This document shows, piece by piece, positions 6,712 through 12,652 of a stretch of DNA of 15,159 nt. The position numbers were made by a program, and so were the translations under genes. Source of the DNA: DATAEU01 sp046724395 (GTDB lineage: Bacteria > Actinomycetota > UBA4738 > HRBIN12); NCBI GenBank assembly GCA_046724395.1, contig JBKOWM010000146.1:1-15159 (forward strand), written 5' to 3'. Under the pieces are notes generated by a model. It saw only the letters and a list, made by a program, of their open reading frames with translations. It ran no database searches and was not told the DNA's origin. Each line of letters begins with the position of its first letter. Positions within the stretch are counted from its first letter, which is position 1.

Positions 6712-7482
6712 ATGACGCGACGTCGGCAGACTCGACGGATGCGTACGCGGAGAACGAATCATTTCGTCCGTTCATTCGTCGCGATCCTCGGAGCCCTGCT
6801 CGTCCTGAGCGGCGCAGGCTTCGCCGCCGCACGAACGATGACGGGCGCGCCGTGGAAGGACGTCTCGCTCTCGGCGACCGGAGCATGCCTCCCGAGCGAC
6901 GGGACGACCGACGACACCGCCGGCGATGCGACCCCGGAGGCGAGCGAGACCGAGAGCCCGGAGGCGAGCGAGACCGAGAGCCCGGCCTCGTGTGCGCCGG
7001 CCGATACCGATCCGCCGAAGGAGGCCGCCGACGCGCAGGTCTTCTCCGAGGGTCAGTGCGGTTCCGCGGCACTTGGCGACGCCAAGCTGACGGACTCGTC
7101 GACCGACGCCGAGACCGCACACGCATACGAGAGCCTGGCCGACGCGCTGAACTCGGGGCAGGTCGACCACACGGTGCAGTCGGTTCGCGTCCTCATGAGA
7201 AACTGCGAGGCTCACGCGAGCGACGGGCTGCGCAACGCGCTGTACCACCACGCGCTCAACTGGGTGCGTCACTACGAGCACGAACGGTGGCTGGAGCAGA
7301 GGTTCGCGGACAAATGGCCGAACGGCAAGCCGGGCGGTGCGCACGAGAGCGCGACGCACGGTAAGCCGGCCAAGAACGACACGACGCACGGGAACCCGCA
7401 CGACGCCGACCCCTCGTGGGCGCCGGGCGGCGGTTCGTCCTCTAGTAACGGCAACCGGAACGGGAACGGCCGGACGTGGTGA
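6712..7482 (+). CDS. Exported hypothetical protein with acidic repeat and Gly/Asn/Ser-rich tail
   Basis: I do not recognise this 256-residue protein. It begins with an Arg-rich stretch (1-20), then a hydrophobic segment (about 21-40) that reads as a signal peptide or membrane anchor, so it is probably exported. Next come a low-complexity acidic Ser/Thr/Glu region containing an exact 8-residue duplication, Cys residues near 59, 93 and 115, and a more ordered helical-looking segment (roughly 125-205) containing AYESLADALNSG and YHHALNWVRHYEHERWLEQR. The tail is His, Gly, Pro, Ser and Asn-rich (GGGSSSSNGNRNGN). The start is uncertain: ATG 6712 and ATG 6739 both lack a clear ribosome binding site, and the later one still keeps the anchor. 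Third-position GC bias and the absence of a competing gene favour this frame. It converges on the zinc operon. Confidence 0.7.
   Translation: MTRRRQTRRMRTRRTNHFVRSFVAILGALLVLSGAGFAAARTMTGAPWKDVSLSATGACLPSDGTTDDTAGDATPEASETESPEASETESPASCAPADTDPPKEAADAQVFSEGQCGSAALGDAKLTDSSTDAETAHAYESLADALNSGQVDHTVQSVRVLMRNCEAHASDGLRNALYHHALNWVRHYEHERWLEQRFADKWPNGKPGGAHESATHGKPAKNDTTHGNPHDADPSWAPGGGSSSSNGNRNGNGRTW
6937..6984 (+). repeat. Perfect 24-bp tandem duplication inside the exported protein gene
   Basis: Bases 6937-6960 and 6961-6984 are identical 24-mers, and the identity continues 4 bases to the left. The unit preserves frame and encodes the 8-residue acidic Ser/Glu/Thr/Pro-rich repeat EASETESP twice. 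An exact copy suggests a recent slippage or duplication event in a tolerant linker region. Confidence 0.9.
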
Positions 7483-7484
7483 CA

Positions 7485-7518
7485 CGATCCTCGCGGCGCC
7501 GCGACGCCGTGAGGATCG
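7485..7518. terminator. Bidirectional hairpin terminator between convergent genes
   Basis: CGATCCTCGCGGCG (7485-7498) and CGCCGTGAGGATCG (7505-7518) pair over 14 bases with one mismatch and a 6-base loop. It sits 2 bases after the stop of the exported protein and 5 bases from the stop of the zur-like gene on the other strand. A strong stem exactly in a convergent junction is the expected form of a shared terminator. It lacks a clear T-tract on either strand, as is common in very GC-rich genomes. Confidence 0.75.
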
Positions 7519-7523
7519 GGGGA

Positions 7524-7997
7524 TCAGGTGTGTGGCGGCGTCTGCGTGGCCGCACACTCGTCACACATGCCGACCAGATCGAGCCGGTGGCTAACGCCGG
7601 CGAATCCAGCCCGGCGTCCGACACCGTCGAGCGTGCGGTCGAGCCGCCGTTCGACGTCTACGGGCAGCGTGACGTCCCTCGTACGTCCGCACTTCGAGCA
7701 GATGACGTGATGGTGATGCCCCGTCAGATCCTCGGTCAGCTCGTACCGTCCGAAATCCTCCTCAGTCACGATGCGCCGGACGACCCCAGCGTCCACGAGG
7801 TCGGATAGGTTTCGGTAGACGGAGCTCTGCGCCAGACCGCGTCGGCCCCGGACGATGTCGGGCATCGATAGTGGGCTCCGCGCCTGCGCCAGGATCTCGA
7901 CCAGACGGCGGCGCTTCCCCGTGTACCGCTGTCCGGCCAGCCGAAGGCGCGAGGCGATCACCGCGTGGACGGAGTCGTCGATCGCCGGCGAGTTCAC
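7524..7997 (-). CDS. zur: Fur-family metalloregulator, probably the zinc uptake regulator Zur
   Basis: This is a 157-residue Fur-family repressor with an N-terminal winged helix (SSVYRNLSDLVDAGVV at about 58-73 is the recognition region) and a C-terminal metal and dimerisation domain. The metal motifs are complete: HHHH at 94-97, Cys100 and Cys103 (CSKC), and Cys145 and Cys148 (CDEC). The GTG start at 7997 is preceded by AGGAGGAG at good spacing and overlaps the znuB stop by 4 bases. As the last gene of a znuACB operon it is most likely Zur, which represses zinc uptake when zinc is plentiful. Fur, Mur or PerR cannot be excluded from sequence alone, but the operon context favours Zur. It would repress its own synthesis if the operon has one promoter at znuA. 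Confidence 0.88.
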   Translation of the reverse strand: MNSPAIDDSVHAVIASRLRLAGQRYTGKRRRLVEILAQARSPLSMPDIVRGRRGLAQSSVYRNLSDLVDAGVVRRIVTEEDFGRYELTEDLTGHHHHVICSKCGRTRDVTLPVDVERRLDRTLDGVGRRAGFAGVSHRLDLVGMCDECAATQTPPHT

Positions 7998-8863
7998 GCG
8001 TGCTCCTCCTGTCGCAGGGCGCGCGGAGCCGCACGCTTTGCGGTGGCCACGACGGCGAACACGAGCGCGGCGGACAGCACGATCGCACCGCTCGGCGCAA
8101 CGTCGAGGTACCAGGATGCGAGCAGCCCGGCGACGACGGATCCCACTCCGACCCCGACGGCCCAGGCGAGCGTTCCGCGGAACGAGCGCGCCAGCAGATG
8201 TGCGGATGCGACCGGCAGCACCATGAGCGCGGCGATCAGCAGGATCCCGACGATCCGCATGGCCGCGACGATCGCACACGCGGTCAACACGGCGAGCAGC
8301 GAATTGAGCGTCGAAACCGGAAGTCCAGCGACGGTGGCCCAGTCCTCGTCGGTCACCACGGCGAACAACGCCCGCCCGACCACCGACATCGCGGCGACGA
8401 TCGCGGCGCCCAGGCCGAGGATCAGGAGAACCTCCTGGGTAGTCACCGTGAGTGGCTGGCCGAAGAGATACGTCAGGATGTTCGCGTTCAGTCCGGGTCC
8501 CAGGCTGACGAACACGACGCCGGCCGCGATCCCCGAGTAAAAGAACAACGCGAGCGCCAGGTCGCCGGAGGCGGCACGATGCGCTCGCAGGCGATCGACG
8601 CCGAGGGCGCCGATCACCGCGAACAAGAGGGCCGTGGCGACCGGGACGAACGAGCTGGCGGCCGGGTCGATGAGCAGCCCAGCGCCGACGCCGGCAAACG
8701 CGACGTGACCGATCCCGTCCCCGATGAGCGACAGCCGTTTCTGAACGAGGAACGTGCCGATGAGCGGAGCGAACACGCCGACGATGACCCCGGCGGCGAA
8801 CGCTCGCTGCATGAAGCCGATGTCGAACGGCGCCGGAAGCGCGACGTCGATCACTTGAGTCAC
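7994..8863 (-). CDS. znuB: Zinc ABC transporter permease (ABC-3 family)
   Basis: This 289-residue integral membrane protein is the permease of a periplasmic-binding-protein-dependent metal importer. The chain is strongly hydrophobic, with about eight likely membrane segments. It carries the typical ABC-3 features FLVQKRLSLIGDGIGHVAFA near residues 38-57 and VVGILLIAALMVLPVASAHL in the second half, close to where the ATPase docks. Its GTG start at 8863 overlaps the znuC stop (GTGA, 4 bases), and its own stop overlaps the regulator start in the same way. Both overlaps suggest translational coupling. ABC-3 permeases also carry manganese or iron; the binding protein of this operon points to zinc. 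Confidence 0.93.
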   Translation of the reverse strand: MTQVIDVALPAPFDIGFMQRAFAAGVIVGVFAPLIGTFLVQKRLSLIGDGIGHVAFAGVGAGLLIDPAASSFVPVATALLFAVIGALGVDRLRAHRAASGDLALALFFYSGIAAGVVFVSLGPGLNANILTYLFGQPLTVTTQEVLLILGLGAAIVAAMSVVGRALFAVVTDEDWATVAGLPVSTLNSLLAVLTACAIVAAMRIVGILLIAALMVLPVASAHLLARSFRGTLAWAVGVGVGSVVAGLLASWYLDVAPSGAIVLSAALVFAVVATAKRAAPRALRQEEHA

Positions 8864-9639
8864 TCCAGTCCCTCGAGCCAGAGCGGGAGATCCTCACGGT
8901 GAATACCGAGCGACACGCCGCCACGCATGAGCTCAGACGGCGGACCATCGAACAGGACGGTTCCCTTCAGGACGACGACCCGGTCCACCTCGTCGGCGAC
9001 GGCGGTGAGCTCGTGTGAGACCAGCAGAACCCCTGCGTGGTGCTCGCGGATGAGATGCGTGAGCGAGTCGCGGAACCGCCGCTGCGACTCGGCGTCGACG
9101 CCGGCGATCGGCTCGTCGAGCACCAGCAGCTCCGGGTTGCTTGCGAACGCCCGAGCGATGAACGCCCGCTGCTGCTGCCCGCCGGACAACTCATTGATCG
9201 GACGTCGTGCGAGGCGCTCGAGTCCGACGGACTCGAGCGCGTGGCCGACCGCGTCGCGATCGGCCGGCGCGAGCCGACGCCACCATCCGTGCCGGGATAA
9301 CCGCCCCGTCGCCACGATCTCCGCGACCGTCGCCGGCGCCTCTGACGCGATCGGCGTTCGCTGAGGCACGTAGCCGATACGCCAGCGGTCGCGGAGGCGC
9401 GCCGGTGGTTGATCGAACAGCTCGATCCGGCCGGCGTCCGGCTTGAGGGAGCCGAGCAACAGCCGGAGCAGTGTCGACTTGCCGGACCCGTTGGGACCGA
9501 CCAGGGCCACGAACTCGCCACGGCGGACGTCGAGCGATACGTCGCGAAGGACCGGGTCGGCGTCGTACGAGAAGCGGACGCCATCCATCCGCGCCAGGAC
9601 GTCGTCGGTCGTGTGCTCTCGTGGCTCAGCGACAGCCAA
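8860..9639 (-). CDS. znuC: Zinc ABC transporter ATP-binding protein
   Basis: This 259-residue ABC ATPase energises the ZnuB permease from the cytosolic face. Motifs are complete and in order: Walker A GPNGSGKST (48-56), Q-loop VPQ (91-93), signature LSGGQQQR (151-158), Walker B LLVLDEP (171-177), and H-loop His209 in VSHE. I chose the TTG start at 9639 because GGAGG lies 6 bases upstream; the frame then overlaps the end of znuA by 14 bases. Later in-frame starts would have no such ribosome binding site and would move close to the first conserved strand. The tail (LGIHREDLPLWLEG) is short, without an added domain. Confidence 0.94.
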   Translation of the reverse strand: MAVAEPREHTTDDVLARMDGVRFSYDADPVLRDVSLDVRRGEFVALVGPNGSGKSTLLRLLLGSLKPDAGRIELFDQPPARLRDRWRIGYVPQRTPIASEAPATVAEIVATGRLSRHGWWRRLAPADRDAVGHALESVGLERLARRPINELSGGQQQRAFIARAFASNPELLVLDEPIAGVDAESQRRFRDSLTHLIREHHAGVLLVSHELTAVADEVDRVVVLKGTVLFDGPPSELMRGGVSLGIHREDLPLWLEGLE

Positions 9640-10555
9640 GCGCCGCCTCCAGCTTCGCGAGATTCGAACGCATGACGCTAACGTAGTCGTCCCCCGCCGC
9701 GACCTCGTCCGGCGTCAGGCTCTCGAGCGGGTTGAGGATGGCGGTCGTGGCGCCGGTCTCCGATGCGAGCGTGTCGGCGACCTTCGGGGAGACGAGCTCC
9801 TCCGTGAAGATCGTCGTCACGCCGAGCTCTTGAACGAGCGTCCGAAGGTCCGCCAGCCGCTGCGGCGTTGGTTCGGCGTCGGGTGCCAGCCCGGAGATGG
9901 ACTCCTGTCGAAGGCCGTACCGAGCGGCGAGATAGCCGAACGCGGCGTGGCTCGTCACGATCGCGTTTCTGGCGCACTCGGACAGGCCGGCTCGATAGTC
10001 CTCGTCGAGCGCGGAAAGCTGGTCCTCGTATGACCGAGCGTTGTGTTGGAACGTCGACGCCGCGGACGCATCGACTCGCTCGAGCGCCGAAGCCACTCGT
10101 TGCACGATCTCGCGATACAGGACCGGATCCAGCCAGATGTGCGGATCCGAGGTCAGGCCCCCCTCATTCTCGCCGGCGGTGACCGGGAGCCGCCCGATGC
10201 CGGCGCCGACGTCGACCACCTCGCCGCGCGCGTCGCCGACGGCGTCCTCGATCGCCGGCTGGAACCCGCCGCCGAGGTACAGGACCGCGTCCGCCTCGAC
10301 GATGTCCTGGAGCTGACGGGGCGTGAGCTCGAGGTCGTGCGGCTCCGCGCCCGGCGCCGTCAGATCCGTCACCGAGACGAGGGAGCCGCCCACGCGACGG
10401 GCGGCTTCGGCGACGGGGTAGAAGTTTGCGACGACGGTGAGCCGACCGCCTGCGGCGGGGTCCGACGGAGTGCACGCGGCCATCGCCACGCAGACGACGA
10501 CGAAAACGAGAAAGACCACGAGCTGGGGACGCCGTTTCGGCCTGACCGTCGCCAT
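9626..10555 (-). CDS. znuA: Zinc ABC transporter substrate-binding lipoprotein
   Basis: This 309-residue cluster A-I solute-binding protein captures zinc outside the membrane. The N-terminus is basic then hydrophobic and ends in a lipobox-like MAAC with Cys28, so it is probably lipid-anchored. Likely metal ligands by family alignment are His73 (EPHDLELTP), His139 (DPHIWLDP), His203 (TSHAAFGYL), and an acidic residue, which I cannot place with certainty. His at the third position is characteristic of zinc-type members; manganese-type members usually have Glu there. Cys194 and Cys308 may form a disulfide. The loop before DPHIW is short and acidic and lacks the His-rich stretch of many ZnuA proteins. 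ATG 10555 has GAGG 6 bases upstream. It is the first gene of the znuA-znuC-znuB-zur operon. Confidence 0.93.
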   Translation of the reverse strand: MATVRPKRRPQLVVFLVFVVVCVAMAACTPSDPAAGGRLTVVANFYPVAEAARRVGGSLVSVTDLTAPGAEPHDLELTPRQLQDIVEADAVLYLGGGFQPAIEDAVGDARGEVVDVGAGIGRLPVTAGENEGGLTSDPHIWLDPVLYREIVQRVASALERVDASAASTFQHNARSYEDQLSALDEDYRAGLSECARNAIVTSHAAFGYLAARYGLRQESISGLAPDAEPTPQRLADLRTLVQELGVTTIFTEELVSPKVADTLASETGATTAILNPLESLTPDEVAAGDDYVSVMRSNLAKLEAALGCR

Positions 10556-10570
10556 CTCCGACCTCGAGAA

Positions 10571-10585
10571 TGAGTCTGACTCTCA
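10571..10585. promoter_or_regulatory. Candidate Zur operator upstream of znuA
   Basis: TGAGTCTGACTCTCA (10571-10585) can be read as an imperfect 7-1-7 inverted repeat, the form used by Fur-family boxes, with 5 of 7 pairs matching. Inside it GAGTC-T-GACTC (10572-10582) is a perfect interrupted palindrome. The flanks (GAGAA and AGAATCAATC) are AT-richer than anything nearby. It lies 16 bases before the znuA start codon. On the minus strand TGATACCGT, ending at 10601, resembles an extended -10, which would put the dyad just downstream of the transcription start. Zur binding is an inference from position and shape. Confidence 0.45.
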
Positions 10586-10617
10586 GAATCAATCCTGGGG
10601 ACGGTATCAGATCGATT

Positions 10618-10635
10618 GCAGGCGCCTGCTAGCCT
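10618..10635 (+). promoter_or_regulatory. Candidate promoter and palindromic operator of the eda-kdgK operon
   Basis: GCAGGCGCCTGC (10618-10629) is a perfect 12-bp palindrome. TAGCCT (10630-10635) follows directly and fits a TAnnnT -10 element about 30 bases before the eda start. A repressor bound at the palindrome would cover the -10 to -35 spacer. I see no clear -35. No regulator gene for this operon is in the window. Confidence 0.35.
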
Positions 10636-10665
10636 CGCGCCGTCTTCGCCTGAGAGGTGGCGCGC

Positions 10666-11277
10666 ATGGCGTGGAACGGCTCCGCGAGGCTGCTCGCGAT
10701 CGTCCGGTATCGACAGGAGTGCGATCTGGCGGCCGTCTTTTCCGCGCTCCGCGAAGGCGGCATCGGGCAGGTGGAGGTCACGCTCGACACGCCGGGGGCC
10801 CTCGAGGTCGTCCGTCGCGAACGCGCAGCGGGGCGCGGCGTCGGCGTCGGCACCGTCCTCAGCGCCGACGGTGTTCGCGCCGCGGCGGAGGCCGGCGCCG
10901 CGTTCCTCGTGAGTCCGGGAGTCAAGCCGGCGATCGTCGAGGCCGCCGTCGGGCTGGGCGTGGACGTGATCCCGGGTGCGCTCACCCCAACCGAGATTCT
11001 GATCGCCTGCGACCTCGGCGCGGCGGCAGTGAAGCTGTTCCCGGCCCCGGTCGGCGGTCCGGCGTACGTCCGTGCGTTGCGCGGCCCGATCCCGGACGTT
11101 CCGCTCGTTCCGACCGGAGGCATCGCCGTCGAAGACGCCCGCGCGTACCTCGATGCGGGCGCGAATTGCGTGGGACTCGGGGCGGACCTGGTGGGTCGGA
11201 CGCCTCCCAACACCCCCCGCGAGCTCGACGTCGTCGCCGAGCGTGCGGCAAAGGCCGTCGCCGCGGCGGAGGCGTGA
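10666..11277 (+). CDS. eda: KDPG/KHG-family class I aldolase
   Basis: This 203-residue TIM-barrel aldolase should cleave 2-keto-3-deoxy-6-phosphogluconate to pyruvate and glyceraldehyde 3-phosphate in the cytosol; the family often also accepts 4-hydroxy-2-oxoglutarate. Visible family features are Glu37 in VEVTLDTP (proton-transfer residue), GVGTVL (61-65 region), the Schiff-base Lys123 in AVKLFPA (121-127), and VPTGGI (148-153). The loop after Glu37 reads TLDT where the E. coli enzyme has TLRT, so phosphate or carboxylate contacts may differ. ATG 10666 has AGAGG 8 bases upstream; GTG 10657 is in frame but overlaps that site. The stop overlaps the kinase start by 4 bases. Being next to KdgK argues for KDPG as the true substrate. 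Confidence 0.92.
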   Translation: MAWNGSARLLAIVRYRQECDLAAVFSALREGGIGQVEVTLDTPGALEVVRRERAAGRGVGVGTVLSADGVRAAAEAGAAFLVSPGVKPAIVEAAVGLGVDVIPGALTPTEILIACDLGAAAVKLFPAPVGGPAYVRALRGPIPDVPLVPTGGIAVEDARAYLDAGANCVGLGADLVGRTPPNTPRELDVVAERAAKAVAAAEA

Positions 11278-12200
11278 GCCGCCCCGACGTCGTCGCGCTC
11301 GGTGAGACGATGCTGTCGATCGTCTCCGTCGACGCTCCCCTCGACCGCGCCTCGACGTTTCACGTGACCCACGGCGGCGCCGAGAGCAACGTATGTGTCG
11401 GCCTCGCCCGTCGAGGGCTTTCTGTGGCCTGGGTGAGCGCGCTCGGGGAGGACGATGCCGGCGACCGGATCGCGAACGCGCTCGCCGGCGAGGGAATCGA
11501 CCTGCGGTGGTTGCGCCGGGATCCCGACCGTCAGACGGGCGTGATGCTCCGCGACACCGTTGGGACGGTGCGGTACTACCGCGCCGGCTCGGCCGCGAGT
11601 GCGCTGTCGCCTCGGGACTTGGAGGCGGTGCCGATCGAGAGTGTCCCGGCCGTGTTCGTCACAGGCATCACGCCACTGATCGGCCAGGAGCCGGGCCGGG
11701 CGGCGATCGAGCTGCTACGCCGCACGTCCGGGCTCCGGATCGTCGACGTGAATCTTCGGTCGCGGCTGTGGGGCTCGGACCGGGCCGTCGAGCTGATCTC
11801 GCCGCTTCTCGAGATGGCGGACCTCGTCCTCGGGGGGGAACACGAGTGGCGGACCTTCGAACCGCACGCCGACGCTCGGGAGCTTGCACGGCGTATCGCG
11901 GCGCGCGGCCCGCGCGAGGTGGTGCTCAAGCGAGGCCCGCGGGGGGCCTGCGCGCTCGACGTCGAGGCTGGATGGTTCGAGCACGCCCCCGAGCCAGGAC
12001 CCGACGTCGACCCGGTCGGTGCCGGCGACGCCTTCGATGCCGGGTACCTCGCCGCGCGTCTGTCGGGAGCATCCGTCGACGATGCGTTGCGAGAGGGAGC
12101 CGCCTGCGGCGCCGCGGTAGCGGCTCGCGTCGGCGATACCGACGGGTTCCCGTCGTCGCGCCGGCGTGCGCGCCGCATGCCGGTTCGGGACGCGCGATAG
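11274..12200 (+). CDS. kdgK: 2-keto-3-deoxygluconate kinase (PfkB family)
   Basis: This 308-residue ribokinase-fold sugar kinase has Gly-rich GGAESNVCVGLARRG (34-48), the YYRAGSAASALSP stretch (101-113) and DVNLRSRLW (158-166), both typical of KDG kinases, and the PfkB signature DPVGAGDAFDAGY (246-258) with catalytic Asp252. The expected reaction is KDG + ATP to KDPG, the substrate of the aldolase encoded just upstream. The GTG start at 11274 overlaps the eda stop (GTGA), implying translational coupling; GGAGG lies unusually close to the start. The C-terminus is Arg-rich and short. A 2-keto-3-deoxygalactonate kinase activity is possible in this family. A 47-base gap follows before ridA. Confidence 0.92.
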   Translation: MSRPDVVALGETMLSIVSVDAPLDRASTFHVTHGGAESNVCVGLARRGLSVAWVSALGEDDAGDRIANALAGEGIDLRWLRRDPDRQTGVMLRDTVGTVRYYRAGSAASALSPRDLEAVPIESVPAVFVTGITPLIGQEPGRAAIELLRRTSGLRIVDVNLRSRLWGSDRAVELISPLLEMADLVLGGEHEWRTFEPHADARELARRIAARGPREVVLKRGPRGACALDVEAGWFEHAPEPGPDVDPVGAGDAFDAGYLAARLSGASVDDALREGAACGAAVAARVGDTDGFPSSRRRARRMPVRDAR

Positions 12201-12247
12201 CATCCGCGCGAGGCCGTCAGCCGGCGCCGAACATCGAGGGAACGCAT

Positions 12248-12652
12248 TTGGGATCGAGCGGAGTGCAACCGAGGGGCGAGATCCGGGCGCCCGGCGCACC
12301 GGCGCCGAAGGGCGCCTATTCGCACGCGATCCGCGCAGGCGACTTCGTCTTCGTCTCCGGGCAGGGACCGATCGATCCGCAGACGGGGGAGGTCCGCGGC
12401 GAGACGATCGAGGAACAAACGGAGCTCACGTTGCGAAACGTCGAGGCGATCGCTCGCGCCGCCGGCGGATCGCTCGACGACGTGGTGAAGGTCTCGGCCT
12501 TCCTAGCGTCCGTCGATGACTTCCCGGGCTACAACGCGGTGTACGAGCGGCTGTTCGCCCGCGCTCCGCGCCCCGCGCGAACGACAGTCGGCGCGGCGCT
12601 CATCGGCATCCGCGTCGAGATCGACGCGATCCTTCACCTGCCCGGCGCGTGA
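12248..12652 (+). CDS. ridA: RidA-family reactive enamine/imine deaminase
   Basis: This 134-residue YjgF/YER057c/UK114-fold protein would act as a trimer in the cytosol. RidA hydrolyses reactive enamine/imine intermediates released by PLP-dependent dehydratases to keto acid plus ammonia. The key residues are present: Arg111 in PARTTV corresponds to the archetypal Arg105, and Glu124 in VEIDAI to Glu120. The N-terminal APAPKGAYSHAI and FVSGQGPIDPQTG are typical. I chose TTG 12248 because GAGGG lies about 7 bases upstream; GTG 12263 is an alternative start five codons later. Its stop overlaps the start of a PLP-dependent enzyme by 4 bases, which strongly suggests that enzyme is its partner. Confidence 0.92.
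   Translation: MGSSGVQPRGEIRAPGAPAPKGAYSHAIRAGDFVFVSGQGPIDPQTGEVRGETIEEQTELTLRNVEAIARAAGGSLDDVVKVSAFLASVDDFPGYNAVYERLFARAPRPARTTVGAALIGIRVEIDAILHLPGA

Noticed and set aside
5634..6713. 359-codon minus-strand open frame
   Set aside because: It is antisense to the LLM oxidoreductase, which has unmistakable family motifs.
6937..6984. Repeat array considered as CRISPR
   Set aside because: There are only two adjacent copies without spacers, in frame in a coding region; it is a simple tandem duplication.
6772..7557. 261-codon minus-strand open frame opposite the exported protein
   Set aside because: It is Arg/Val-rich without motifs and would run through the convergent terminator and into the end of the zur gene. 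The plus-strand frame has a signal-like segment and a more protein-like composition, although this region is less certain than others.
7871..8902. 343-codon plus-strand open frame opposite znuB and zur
   Set aside because: It is a shadow rich in Arg, Asp, Gly and His; the minus strand encodes a clear membrane permease.
8967..9584. 205-codon minus-strand open frame within znuC
   Set aside because: It is a different frame of the same strand with Ser/Arg-rich content; znuC carries all the ABC motifs.
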